A DNA stretch of 64,000 nucleotides, from contig JAPXFQ010001301.1 of NCBI GenBank assembly GCA_028564705.1, positions 558,001 through 622,000 of the forward strand, written 5' to 3'. The notes below the pieces were generated by a model, which was given only the letters and a program-made list of their open reading frames with translations, was not told the origin of the DNA and did not search any database. How positions within the stretch are numbered: the first letter of the stretch is position 1; every line of letters begins with the position of its first letter. The position numbers and the translations under genes were made by a program. Shown in pieces: positions 12,401-21,240 of the stretch. The stretch comes from Apricaphanius iberus (lineage: Eukaryota > Chordata > Actinopteri > Cyprinodontiformes > Aphaniidae).

Positions 12401-15400
12401 GCCAGGATATGCTGCTGGGGTTGACTGCAGTGGCAGGAGGAGAACCTGGCCCTACCAAACACTATAAAACTCCCTGAGCCTGAGTTGTTTTAATCTAACA
12501 ACTGAGCCTGTCTTTGATGTGTTTCTGTGTTCCTTGTGATGAAGGGGAAGTACTTCTACCTGACTCCAGGGATCTGCCCCAGCCTCAGCACCATGAAGGC
12601 CATCCTGGAAAGTGCTGGAGGAAAGCTACTGGCCAAGCAGCCCTCGTATAGAAAGATCATGGAGCACAAACAGAACAAGGTACTTGACTAGGTGTAGACG
12701 TCTTGTAGCCTCAGACATACTCACACGCACAATTAAAACAACTCTAAATCTAATGATCTTGAGTTATTCTCCTGATTGAAGAGAGCTAGTCGGTTAATGT
12801 TAATCAAGGTAAAGCTGACATGACAATGAGCATCAGTTTCATTTGTTGTCTTTCTCCTGCAGAACCTTCCTGAGATCATTTTAATTTCCTGTGATAATGA
12901 TCTCCACCTGTGCAGAGAATATTTCATGAAAAACATTGGTGGGTGTCTCTCACACACTCTAAACCCCTGCCCTATAGCTCTGATATAACATCTGCTTTTC
13001 TTTTTCCAGATGTCCATAATGCAGAGTTCATCTTGACAGGAGTCCTCACCCAGAAACTTGATTATGAATCATATCCTTTTCTGTAGAAGCTACAGAGTTT
13101 TCATAGCTTTCTCTGTTTTGACACATTTTTATTTCAATGCTTTTACTCTAAAATATCACAAGGATTTGATTATGGATTGCACATCAGTGTTGTGAAAAAT
13201 AGAAATAAAAAAAAATATTGTTTGAATTCTGAAACATTGTTATAAGCCCATGATAGAAACTGGTAACTGTGTGCCCAGTTTTGCAAAAAGCTTTTACTGA
13301 ATGCATTGAAGAAGTGGAGTTTTAAAAAGTAATAAAAGCAGCAGAGATATTTTAGGGTGCTGTGGAGGGATCTAACAGTTCTTTACAATTTTCAGCTTCC
13401 TCTTAATCACCGACAGTGTGTTGCTTATATATTTGGAAACAATCTTGCTAGTCATTCGCAACAGACTTAAACAAATTTAAAATAATAAATTTAAAATTTA
13501 AAAAACAAACTTGGTCTCTAAAGCCAGAATTCAGAGGATACAGTTTTACTTGGTATCAGATATGTTTCTAAAGGGAAAAAGGGGCTGTTCTTGTAGAGGT
13601 TAAAGGTGTTGATTCAGTCCAGGATCATGGACATGTGTCGCTGATTCAACTGTCGCCATTACTCTTCCTCGGGTAGCTTTTTCTGATGGGTCAGGGATGC
13701 AGGGAAAATGAGGGTCACCAACCTTTTTGATACTGAGAGCTACTTAAAGGGTGCCGAGTAATACGGAGGGCTACCTGTACATTACAGTTGTATGGTTTAT
13801 CTTCAGTTATATGGTAATAGTAATTATTCTATGTCAATATGCCTTGTCTGATCACATGTTAATTGCTCACAAATATTAACAATTATTCAAGACAGGAAAC
13901 AGATACATTTCAACATGCAACACTTAATTTATATTAATATCTGAGAACATTTAAAATGTTTGCTATTTTCTGACCCGGGGTCACCGACTTGGTTCCAGCT
14001 GGCACCACATTGGTGACCCTGGATCTTAAATAACAGGTCTTTGTAGTAACACAGAAGGTATAGGAACTCTTAAGTGTTAACAGCTAGTGCCAGACCTGAT
14101 GGAGCTCCGCCTCCTTTTTCTCCTCGCTGAGTGATGACTGAACCTTAGTTTATGCTTCTGCGTTTTGATGGAGATGGATTGACGCAACGCCATTATCCGT
14201 CAACGCAAGGGCTCTACATCACCTACTCAAGGATGCATGGAGTAGAGGCCCATTTTTTAACTATCCGTCAACGGAGAGCGTATGCATCTGATTGGTCAGT
14301 TTCAGTAACAGCCAGAGATCGCTTCACCAGAAGGGGGCTCTACAGTCACTGTAATCAGTAGTTAATGCAGCGTTTGTCCACTATATGCTTTATATTGAAA
14401 GCATAATTTATCTAATCTGTTCCTTAGCCAATTTTGAACACAAGGAGGTGTAGGAAAACAACAAAAAACGGCGGCTGGGTTTTGTTTCCACGTGTTTCTA
14501 GAGGATTCTATAATCCGCACTTCTAGTAAAAAGCTTTAATGTTTAATCAAAACGTACTTTCTGTCGTTCATTGCTCCTTGAGGAAGAAATGCGTTCACAA
14601 GCCTAGAAAAAAGCAGAAGCGGCGCTGTGTGATAGTAGGCAGAGACGCCATGAAAACTTAGCACCCCCTGCTGTCCTGGTCGAGCAACGCTGAAAAAAAA
14701 ATAGAGAATGGAGTGGAAGAGCGGAGTACTATAAACAGAAAACGTCTCCGTCAATATGACTGCGTCTGAGTGCAAATTTGCGCTCGGAGAAGCATAAACT
14801 AGGGGTGTTTCTCAATGTCAAGGCGCCTCGTCTTGCTTACGAGGACACTGTCCTTCCTTGGTAAAAAAAAACAAAAACATTTGGAACAGACTTACCTCGC
14901 GTGATCGCGGCTGCCGGCTTACGTTCTCTGTTTACGTCCCGCCCATCGTAGTAGTATTGTAACGTAGTAATATTACTTCAATGATGGAACTGGAAATGTA
15001 TAACGAGAGTTTTACTTTTTTTTTTTTTTTGTATATCTCAGTTAAATCAAATGTGCAAACGAATTAGTACCTGGTAGCTACCGAAGCTGCAACTACTAAG
15101 CAAGTAATCAACCATATAAAACTGCTTTGATAATAAAATAAATAATAAAAATAAATAAAACAAACACTTTAGATATAAGCCTGATGGCTAAAATTAGTTG
15201 ACTTACTTTTAAAATAGAAATTTACCCCCAAAGCAGCTGCTGACCGCTCCTACCGCGCTGTATTCTGGGAAATTTTTGACCAAGGCGAGGCTTCTGGGCA
15301 TTGAGAAACACCCTAGGCTTTAGCGATGCAACCTTAGGACAAAGTGGTCTTTGTTGAGCCCCAAACAGACAGGGAATATTTTCTGCAGAACTTGTCTTCT

Positions 15401-15576
15401 TGCCTGGTCAGAGTCGAGCAGTCCAGGGCTGGTTTAGGTCATCAACAGGTCTACCACTCACTTATTGACCTGTTGTTTGATTATAGTGCCGCGTCTGGAC
15501 GAATAGTTTTTTTTTGTTTGTTTTTTCTTACACACATCTCTGATTCCTTAACAGTCTCACATATAAGTTCACCTGA
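1..15576 (+). CDS. paxip1: paxip1 (PTIP), 3' part: glutamine-rich linker and BRCT3-BRCT6
   Basis: Nuclear adaptor with tandem BRCT domains; in vertebrates it binds phosphorylated 53BP1 and gamma-H2AX and belongs to the KMT2C/D H3K4 methyltransferase complex (family knowledge). Coding exons read here: 1-485, 568-662, 753-848, 5055-5192, 6398-6519, 6607-6791, 8770-8813, 9458-9525, 9602-9704, 9785-9953, 10044-10144, 12545-12679, 12863-12938, 13010-13070, 15561-15576. All internal junctions are GT-AG except the last. Every phase matches, and from base 2 the exons total 1893 nt, i.e. 630 residues plus TGA. Recognisable stretches include [50 protein letters not shown] and [16 protein letters not shown]1, BRCT2 and the promoter lie upstream of the window. 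The identity is very secure; exon edges were set by eye. Confidence 0.95.
568..5192 (+). CDS. paxip1: paxip1 exons for BRCT3 (568-662, 753-848, 5055-5192)
   Basis: The three exons join in phase (phase 1, then 0, 0). They encode the start of the third BRCT repeat ([16 protein letters not shown]), the [19 protein letters not shown] core, and the end with the conserved Trp (TAHWLSTVL), followed by the Lys-rich [10 protein letters not shown] link. The donor at 849 and the acceptor AG at 5053-5054 bound a 4.2 kb intron filled with a broken Tc1-like element and a minisatellite. Confidence 0.93.
985..1700 (-). mobile_element. Tc1/mariner-like transposon remnant, C-terminal half
   Basis: On the - strand this stretch aligns by eye with the DDE region of a common fish Tc1-like transposase: remains of the zone leading to the catalytic Asp-Asn motif and of the Ser-Pro-Asp-Leu-Ser region near 1420-1470. 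It carries many stops and frameshifts. The low-coordinate end (from about 985) has the AT-rich terminal repeat. Its partner half lies at 4285-4850 in the same orientation, so about 2.5 kb has been inserted into one element. Confidence 0.6.
1740..3600. other. AT-rich intronic DNA without recognised genes
   Basis: Inside the paxip1 intron. It has AATATCGATA-like low-complexity sequence near 1745-2060, a T-rich run near 2110, and no frame with recognisable protein similarity. It probably consists of decayed insertions within the split Tc1-like element. Confidence 0.4.
3631..4150. repeat. 30-bp minisatellite, about 17 units in two sub-arrays
   Basis: A strict 30-bp period is visible: two units fit each 60-base line. 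Units up to about 3960 resemble TGTGTGATGGTCCATCCCAG followed by ATGTTCCCAC. From about 3961 to 4135 they switch to TGTGGCATGGTCCTTCCCGG followed by ACGTTCCCAC. Because 30 is divisible by three and units lack stops in some frames, long artificial reading frames appear on both strands. The array lies in a paxip1 intron and has no spacers, so it is not a CRISPR. Confidence 0.92.
4285..4850 (-). mobile_element. Tc1/mariner-like transposon remnant, N-terminal half
   Basis: The - strand frame 4671-4393 begins [10 protein letters not shown] and contains [19 protein letters not shown]. It aligns by eye with the start and the first helix-turn-helix of the fish Tc1-like transposase whose catalytic half lies at 985-1700. 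It is heavily mutated and cannot be functional. Confidence 0.55.
5193..6397. other. paxip1 intron with short transposon ends
   Basis: AT-rich. The segment 5810-5885 (ending near ATCGGGACATCCCTA) resembles the end of a hAT-type MITE. No coding potential was seen. Confidence 0.35.
6398..6791 (+). CDS. paxip1: paxip1 exons for BRCT4 (6398-6519, 6607-6791)
   Basis: The two exons encode the fourth BRCT repeat. It opens with [20 protein letters not shown], runs through [19 protein letters not shown], and ends with the diagnostic Trp in [18 protein letters not shown]. The first exon ends with two bases of a Glu codon that the next completes. The 87-bp intron between them is short, as is usual in fish. 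The exon ends one base into an Ala codon completed at 8770. Confidence 0.94.
7390..8440 (+). mobile_element. L2-clade LINE fragment (reverse transcriptase)
   Basis: Frames here carry LINE reverse-transcriptase pieces in order: [20 protein letters not shown] and [10 protein letters not shown], then [20 protein letters not shown] (motif B), a damaged catalytic box (LYANN in place of Y-A-D-D), [37 protein letters not shown] and [13 protein letters not shown]. The pieces need at least three frameshifts and the catalytic aspartates are lost. It is 5'-truncated and lies in the sense orientation within a paxip1 intron. Confidence 0.8.
8770..9525 (+). CDS. paxip1: paxip1 linker exons between BRCT4 and BRCT5 (8770-8813, 9458-9525)
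   Basis: Two very small exons of 44 and 68 nt encode the inter-domain linker: [14 protein letters not shown], then a basic stretch ending in NPPSNKKAR. The last has the look of a nuclear-localisation motif. Acceptors are TTTTTTTAG at 8769 and TTTTGTAG at 9457, and both donors are GT. Phase continuity with the flanking exons supports both. The linker is the least conserved part of the C-terminal half. Confidence 0.85.
9602..10144 (+). CDS. paxip1: paxip1 exons for BRCT5 and the BRCT5-6 bridge (9602-9704, 9785-9953, 10044-10144)
   Basis: The fifth BRCT repeat starts at [20 protein letters not shown] and continues through [20 protein letters not shown], with the conserved Trp in [15 protein letters not shown]. 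The third exon supplies [19 protein letters not shown], which leads into BRCT6. In mammalian PTIP the BRCT5-BRCT6 pair is the phosphoserine-binding module for gamma-H2AX. Introns are 80 and 90 bp. Confidence 0.94.
10341..10590 (+). mobile_element. tRNA-derived SINE, family 1, copy 1
   Basis: It begins GGGGCGACTGTGGCTCAGTG, with a tRNA A-box-like TGGCTCAGTGGTAGAG and a B-box GGTTCGATTCC. These are followed by a TCCAGTCACATGTCC body, CCCCTGGGCAAGGCACTTAA, and a tail AAGCGCTATATAAGTTCAGT. Further copies lie at 20900-21152, 39243-39400 (decayed) and 46928-47200. It sits in the paxip1 intron between the BRCT5 bridge and BRCT6. Confidence 0.9.
10591..12039. other. paxip1 intron, mostly unassigned
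   Basis: It contains a probable hAT-MITE end near 11050-11126 (TTAGTCGACTAATC, then GGCAGCCCTA), a GC-richer unassigned stretch at 11520-11740 and an 18-base poly-A near 11803-11820. No exon fits the phase required between 10144 and 12545. Confidence 0.35.
12040..12350 (+). mobile_element. Rex1/Babar-like LINE fragment
   Basis: The frame encodes [60 protein letters not shown] (motif B) and [10 protein letters not shown] (the Asp-Asp catalytic box). These are typical of the Rex1/CR1-type LINEs common in fish. It is truncated at both ends and probably not mobile. It lies sense within a paxip1 intron, immediately before the BRCT6 exon. Confidence 0.8.
12545..15576 (+). CDS. paxip1: paxip1 exons for BRCT6 and the C-terminus (12545-12679, 12863-12938, 13010-13070, 15561-15576)
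   Basis: The exons encode [55 protein letters not shown] and [20 protein letters not shown]. The final codons Ser-Tyr-Lys-Phe-Thr-stop come from a 16-nt piece at 15561 that completes the Ser codon begun by TC at 13069-13070. Reading through 13071 without splicing would give Ser-Tyr-Pro-Phe-Leu-stop, whereas vertebrate PTIP ends in Tyr-Lys-Phe plus one residue. The tiny terminal exon is therefore strongly preferred. Confidence 0.88.
13711..14020. mobile_element. MITE with 10-bp perfect terminal inverted repeats
   Basis: The left end AGGGTCACCA at 13711-13720 and the right end TGGTGACCCT at 14011-14020 are exact reverse complements. The interior is AT-rich with no coding potential. The ends resemble hAT-type MITEs, but the flanks show no clear 8-bp target duplication. 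It lies in the U12 intron. Confidence 0.65.
14148..14799. mobile_element. MITE, Harbinger-like ends
   Basis: The terminal sequences GTTTATGCTTCTGCG (left) and the reverse complement of CGGAGAAGCATAAAC (right) pair over about 12 bases. TTA precedes the left end. The ends resemble those of the element at 51039-51610. The right edge abuts a second MITE at 14803. Confidence 0.6.
14803..15313. mobile_element. MITE with 15-bp inverted repeats and TAG duplication
   Basis: GGGTGTTTCTCAATG at 14803-14817 is matched exactly in reverse complement at 15299-15313. Both sides are flanked by TAG (14800-14802 and 15314-15316), a three-base target duplication. It lies 230 bp upstream of the paxip1 U12 branch site and directly abuts the MITE at 14148-14799, suggesting insertion at that element's edge. 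Confidence 0.75.
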
Positions 15577-15800
15577 TGAAAAGAGAAGATCTTCCCTGAT
15601 GTCTCTGTGGACATCTGAGCATAGCTCTACTATCTTTTTTTAGCTTTTGTTAAGTATTTTAAAATAAATAAACAAAAATTTATTTTTGTGAAATGATTGG
15701 TTAAAATTATGGCTTTTAATCTATTTCCTTAAACTGTAAAAATGCTTCAGCTTGTACACTGCTTTTAAAAAATAAAATTATTTGTGTAAATTGTTTGCAG
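15577..15800 (+). terminator. paxip1: paxip1 3' UTR and polyadenylation signals
   Basis: After the TGA at 15574-15576 the sequence is AT-rich. It has overlapping AATAAA hexamers at 15663-15668 and 15667-15672 and another at 15771-15776, the last followed by T/GT-rich sequence. Cleavage near 15690 or 15795 is likely; which is used cannot be told from sequence alone. Confidence 0.6.
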
Positions 15801-17400
15801 CCTTTTTAATCCTAAAATAGTTTTCTGATTTTTGTATCAGATGATGCTGTTGGATGCAGTGTGAAGTTAAACATGATGTTTTAGTGTTGAGTTCTACAGA
15901 GACGCTGGGAGAGCTTGATGTTTGAGAGTCAAGTCTGGTGCTTCATTCCTAAAGGTATTCCTCCCACAATGGATCGGGTAATTCCTGATAGACGTGAATT
16001 AATTAACTGTTAATGAGGGTCTGGGGTAGTTACTGGTGAAGCTCTGATTGTTGGCTGTCAGATAGCCTGAGGGTCATCTGGGGGAGGGTGGATGGGTGGG
16101 GTTGTGGAGCTGCCTGCGGTACTGCCCTCAAAAACTCCTGACTGAATGTGAGATGGAGTGAGCCAAGGTCATGGGCTCAATATTGTCTGCTTGTTTCACA
16201 AAATTTAAACATTAACTGAGTCTCTTGGTTAGGTCAGTTTTAGGTAATTTCAAGCCTCACTTTGTTTTAAATGAGACAAAGAACCTGAAGGAGAGCTTGA
16301 TACAACATTCACTGATATTGAGTTATAAATGAAGTTAACAGGATCTGTCGTTTCTAGAAGACATTTCACCTCATCTAAGAGTCTTCTTCAGTTCAGAAAT
16401 TTTCTGTGGAAGTACCCGGTTTAAGAGTTGCAATCAGAAACAACCACATTGATAAAGCAATAGAAGTCACTAACGTGGTCATTATGATAATCAATGTGGC
16501 CAATAAGATCAGATGAGTCTGGCCCTGACCTCCATTCTGACTGATAGTCTTGTTTATAATCATACGTGAATCTCGTTGCGCATGCTCCAGAATCATGCTG
16601 ACTGTTGTAGTGGCTCTGGAAACTTTCATATTATTTACGTTTTAACATTTTTTTGCCCTCTTAGGAGTCCTTAAAGTTTTAGATGCTTTTGTCCACTGAT
16701 TTATGGGACTGCATGGCTGCCATTCTGTTAAGATTCAGTAGGATCAGCTGCGTTTCACTGGACTGTTGCAAATCTCATCAGGGATTCCGATCGAAATATG
16801 GAGAAATTCAACCTGGAGAAAATTCAAGTGGAAAGATGAGGTGAAACAGTATAGGGAGCTTACCAGTCATGTTGACTGAATTCAATACTCTGGGGTTTAG
16901 CTGTTTGTCCTGCCCTGCATCTATCTGGACTGACTGGGTCATTGCAATCAGAATCTTTGTCAACTGGGCCGTTTCTAATTTAAACTGATCTTCTGGTTAA
17001 AATAAAAATAAAAAGCAATCGTGGATACAGAGCAACGGTGTCAGTTTGTTTTTAAAATAGCTGGGGACAGTAACTATAAACTTGTGTAGTTTGAAGACTA
17101 TTACTATTAACTATTCATATAACCATAAGCACTGGAGTGCATAAACAGGTAGGGAAAATCACATCTTTATTCACTCAATAACAGTTGAAAGCCAGAGGGT
17201 TACGGGTTTTGCTTTTCAAATGGCAGAATCCATTTCGTAGCATAAAGAACAATGATGGCTATATGTGTTCGCCCCAGAATATGCGTTAATATAAACCACA
17301 TTCCTTTTGCAACCCTTGCCGTTGTTGCCAGTTTTGTGGGAAGAAGCTTCAGTTTTGTGAGTCATATTTTTTATTTCTCTGGCTAGTTAAACACCATTAG
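15801..17400. other. Intergenic DNA downstream of paxip1
   Basis: Nothing convincing is seen. A stretch near 16340-16400 (GACATTTCACCTCATCTAAG) resembles a widespread fish repeat. The short reading frames on either strand have no recognisable similarity. Confidence 0.35.
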
Positions 17401-17419
17401 ACCAGCTCCACTGTGTGAG

Positions 17420-17960
17420 ATGACGGCCGTGCAGGCAGACCCCCATCTTTCCTTTTCATCCTCTACACACATGACTTCAGCTACTGCTCAGATACCTGTC
17501 ATCTTCAGAAGTTTTCTGATGAATGCAGTGGTTGGATGCTTCACAGAGGACAAAGAGGAAGAGTACAGAACTGTGGTATGCAACTGGTGCGAGAAGAACT
17601 ATCTGCAGCTCAATGTGGCAAAAACCAAAGAACTGATTGTGGACATGAGAAGATCCCTATTTCCTTCAGTGGGGTAAATGTGGATGTTGCAGAGGGCTAT
17701 AAATACCTTGGTCTTGATAGTGATAATAAATTAGACTTTACCAAAAACACTGATGCCGTCCACAGGAAGGGACAGATCCCTCTCTATCATCTGAGGCAGC
17801 TGATGTCTTTCAATATCTGCAGGACGATGCTGAGGATTATTTTTTTTGTGTCTGTGGTGGGCAGTGCCCTTTTTTATGCTGTAGTGTGCTGGGGCAGCAG
17901 ACTGAAGGTGGCTGACACCAACAGACTCAATAAATCGAACAAATCCGTAAGTCCAGTCAT
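17420..17960 (+). mobile_element. Rex1/Babar-like LINE fragment, downstream RT region
   Basis: Two overlapping frames give VVGCFTEDKEEEYRTVVCNW, YLQLNVAKTKELIVDMRRS, YKYLGLDSDNKLDFTKNTDA, VHRKGQIPLYHLRQLMSFNI and SALFYAVVCWGS, in the standard order of the RT thumb and 3' region of Rex1-type LINEs. A frameshift near 17670 separates them. The SINE tail at 17997 follows directly. Confidence 0.8.
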
Positions 17961-17996
17961 GTCATTTGAGAAGACCGATAACCTGTCCTCTCCCCT

Positions 17997-18072
17997 GATG
18001 TCCACTGGAGATAGGCACCATCCCTCCCACAACCCCGCATAGGATAAGTCCCATATATAATGGATGGATGGA
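17997..18072 (+). mobile_element. 3' tail of SINE family 2
   Basis: GATAGGCACCATCCCTCCCA followed by AACCCCGCATAGGATAAG and ATGGATGGATGGA corresponds to the 3' end of the SINE seen complete at 31706-32053, here in + orientation. Only the tail is present. Confidence 0.6.
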
Positions 18073-18079
18073 GCTCTGA

Positions 18080-19530
18080 GATATTCCTGGGGGGGGGGGG
18101 GAATCAGCTGTCCCAGTGCTCTGAGCCATTGTGTCTTCATAAAGAATTGGCCCTTTGAGGAATTTACTAAGACTGTTTATGCTGTGAGTTATGTCACTGG
18201 CAAAACGCAACAAATGACAATGTAAGAAGTAAAGATTGTTGCTGCTTCAGTTTGCTATGGTTTAAACTGCTTCACCAGCAACATTTATTACCAATGCCGG
18301 TTGGTTGGCAACATCTGCTGATATCTTTTCCCACTGAGTTACAACCTATCAGCATGATTTAATCGCAGCTTCTTCCCAGGAAATCTACCAGGCCATATCT
18401 GATATCCCAAGGGTGTTGGGTCCTGAAATGGCCCCAAAAATGGAATACTGGAGACGTGCTTACTGAATCACTCTGAAATGGAAACTGGCTGAGGTTTGAA
18501 TTTCTCTGAAACTGCCAGGGGAGATGAGTCAAGCCTGCATAATGCACCAATTCAGTCAAGTACCCGGAAGTTGAGCCACTACCATTATTCCATTGAAACC
18601 TCCCAGTCAGGCAGCCATAGGCTTTGAATATAAAACCCCTTTTCGACTATGTTCATCTTCGTCCAGACAGGGCGGGGTCGGCCCCTATTTAGTGAGTTTA
18701 CACTCCCTTTGTCTATCCCTGGCTCGGTTCGAAATGGACAGAAGTGACCCAACATGCTCACCTATAGACTGATTGATCTGGTAAAGTAATGTCACTCTCA
18801 CTCCTACCTAGTGGTGCTAGCCACTGATTGGCCCAAAAGTGTTATTTTAAAGTGATTCACAGAAAATGGTTACACATGGCTTCAAGTTAGTTCAAAATAT
18901 TGCTGGGGGAAACTATGAATATTGCGCCGTGAAGGAACAGAATGACCAGAGAAGTGCTTTGCAGGAATGGACAGCATTTATGGTGAAAGACCAGTGAGCA
19001 ACAGGAGAGAGTCAGGACTAGATATTTGCTCCAGCATCGACATCTGTAACATCAGAAAACAGTGATGATTGATGTTTACTGGAACTTTTGCTATGCTGAG
19101 AACGCCCATGTCCTTTGGAGATTGGCAATGGAAACACAACCAGACCGTTCTGCTCCGGGCAGATCCTAGTGAGAAAGGGGGTTACAGTTTTTCTCAGTTG
19201 CTAAAATCCTAATTTCCATTGGCTGAAGAAAGTTCTCAGTTGCTTGAACTCATTAAGTTAACTGTCTAAACACATTCTCATTCTTAAAACACATTCTGCA
19301 CTCTAATGTACATGTCATCCATACTGGTAGAGACAAGTGGCAACAATTACATATAAAGAGAGCAGAAATGCCAATGACTGAACAGAATTTCACTTGTTTC
19401 AAATGATGTAACAACCCATATAAGCCAGTTCAGAGACCAAACAGGTTGTTGAGGGTGGGAATGAGAAAGTGTGAGAATGGATAGAAGAATTTATGTGAGA
19501 GGATGAGTACGTATGGGAAGTGGGGGATGA
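18080..19530. other. Intergenic DNA, unassigned
   Basis: A 12-base poly-G run lies near 18090. The interval 18620-19175 starts AAAACCCCTTTTCGAC and ends AGAAAGGGGGTTACAG and may be a decayed MITE, but the ends pair poorly. No gene is supported. Confidence 0.3.
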
Positions 19531-19548
19531 AGAGGAAGACAAAGAGTG

Positions 19549-20440
19549 GAAATATTTGATGAAATTCAAGCAACAATCATAGGTCATGTTGTTGTCCATG
19601 GACTGATAATGAGGGAAGCAGGACTTGGAGTGCAACCCAGTTTGAGCCAATTTTCTGTGTGCACCATGGTAAGGACATTCAGAGAAGAGAACCGGTACGG
19701 TATGATACTGTATTTTTGTAATTATAAATTTACTTTACTATAGTATATGCAGCTGTTACAATAGATCTTTGTAAAATTCATCACTGTATTGCACTGCATG
19801 AATATTTTTTGTAAATGTATATCTACTTTTTATAGAATTGCAAAGCTGCCACATGCAGGTGGGAGCAAAGCTATATTGACTCAGGACCAAGAGACCATTA
19901 TAGTGGGGATGGTCCTTCAAAATAACACAATATGACTCAGAGAAATCCAATAACGAGTGATACAAGACAACACACACTTCCAGGGAATCGATAGTTTGAG
20001 CATTTCAACAATTGACCGTGTCCTCTATCATAACAGGATGGGAAAGAAACAAGTTTACAGAGTACTTTTTGAGCAAAACTCACCAAGAGTGAAAATACTG
20101 TGTGCTCAGTATGTGCAAGTAAGTGTACATCCAGACAAATTTACTGTAATCCAGCTTGCCGACACATACTATGTAAAGGACATTACTCTTCAGTACAATG
20201 CATATCAATCAGAAGTGCATGCATTAGGCCTAATTGTACTCTGCAGCATAGTACTGTCTCTGTACAACTTACACAATTCTACATATGGTATATTTATTTC
20301 TACGCAGACAATATTTGACTTGGAATCCTTGAACAGACCCCATCTTTGTCAATGAAGCAGGCTTCAATCTTCAAAAGAGGAGAAGGAGAGGCTGAAACGT
20401 TACGGCGGGCCATTGCTGAACTCCCTGGTCAACGAGGCGA
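19549..20440 (+). pseudogene. IS630/Tc1-superfamily transposase pseudogene with two introns
   Basis: Exon-like blocks give GHVVVHGLIMREAGLGVQPS and TMVRTFREENR (to 19694), then RIAKLPHAGG, ILTQDQETIIVGM, DSLSISTIDRVLYHNRM and RVKILCAQYVQ (19836-20118), then TIFDLESLNRP and IFVNEAGFNLQKRR (from 20308). GT donors at 19695 and 20119 and AG acceptors at 19834-19835 and 20306-20307 bound two putative introns. The second block has two in-frame stops (TGA and TAA, both consistent with C-to-T change). A one-base shift precedes IFVNEAGF, where the family normally has a catalytic Asp in place of Asn. It is a dead copy. Confidence 0.65.
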
Positions 20441-20449
20441 GGCAAGGAT

Positions 20450-20894
20450 AGACAATTTCATTTGTATAGCACACTTTCAGCACAAGGCAATTCAAGGTGC
20501 TTTACAACATAAATCAATTTGATGATTAAAATACAAGAAAGCAATTACAATAAGACAATAATAAGACAATACAACAATGTAAGGACAAGCAGGTAAAAAC
20601 AGTTGTATCCCATAACTCATCTTGCTGAAAAAGCTTGCAGTTCTTAAAAAAAAAAACAACACAATAAAGCATTTACAGTAATCAAGACTATAATTTGTGT
20701 GAAAATGAATAACAAGCAAGTTAAAACAGTTACTCATAAGCAAGTCTAAATAGGAAAGTTTTAATTTTAGACTTAAAAGAGTTCAGTGTCTCTGCAGTTT
20801 TGCATTCTTCAGGTAGTTTGTTCCAGAAATGAGGAGCATATAAACAAAAAGCTGCTTCTCCATATTATGTTCTGGTTCTGGGGATGATCGGTAA
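20450..20894 (-). repeat. Fish interspersed repeat, left part, split by a SINE
   Basis: TTTGTATAGCACACTTTCAG and AAGGTGCTTTACAACATAAA are the reverse complement of a common LINE/SINE tail in fish. The body runs to GGGATGATCGGTAAACTAG and resumes after the SINE at 21153 (AGAGCTGGAGGACCTGACTG to about 21240). I recognise the pattern but cannot give a family name. Confidence 0.55.
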
Positions 20895-21157
20895 ACTAGT
20901 GGGCGACTGTGGCTCAGTGGTAGAGTAGTTGGCTTGCAATCGGAGGGTTGTAGGTTCAATTCCAGCTTCCTCCAGTCACATGTCAATGTGCCCCTGGGCA
21001 AGGCACTTAACCCCCAATTCTACATTGTCCTACCGAGCCATGTTGGGTGTCGGTGTATGAATGAGAGTGTGAATGGGTGAATGCGGCTTCAATGTAAAGC
21101 GCTTTGAGTGGTCAGTAAGACTAGAAAAGCGCTATGTAAGTTCAGTCCATTTACTAG
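20895..21157 (+). mobile_element. tRNA-derived SINE, family 1, copy 2, with ACTAG target duplication
   Basis: The SINE body runs 20900-21152 with A-box TGGCTCAGTGGTAGAG, B-box-like GGTTCAATTCC and tail AAGCGCTATGTAAGTTCAGT. ACTAG occurs immediately on both sides (20895-20899 and 21153-21157). It interrupts another repeat whose halves flank it. Confidence 0.88.
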
Positions 21158-21240
21158 AGCTGGAGGACCTGACTGATCTGGATGGTTTGTACCATGATAG
21201 CAGATATCTAATGTACTCTGGGCCCAGTTTTTCAAAAGTA

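Larger units (their letters stand above)
13071..15560 (+). other. paxip1: U12-type AT-AC intron of paxip1
   Basis: The 5' splice site after GAATC is ATATCCTTTT, which matches the minor-spliceosome AT-AC consensus. The 3' end reads TTCCTTAACAGTCTCAC with a perfect branch-site motif TTCCTTAAC at 15544-15552, eight bases before the terminal AC at 15559-15560. Joining across it restores the expected PTIP C-terminus in phase. The intron (2490 bp) carries three MITEs at 13711-14020, 14148-14799 and 14803-15313. Other paxip1 introns in the window are ordinary GT-AG. Confidence 0.88.

Noticed and set aside
13071..13085. Read-through end of paxip1 giving Ser-Tyr-Pro-Phe-Leu-stop
   Set aside because: A perfect U12 splice pair restores the expected Tyr-Lys-Phe end; the read-through lies on the 5' splice motif itself.
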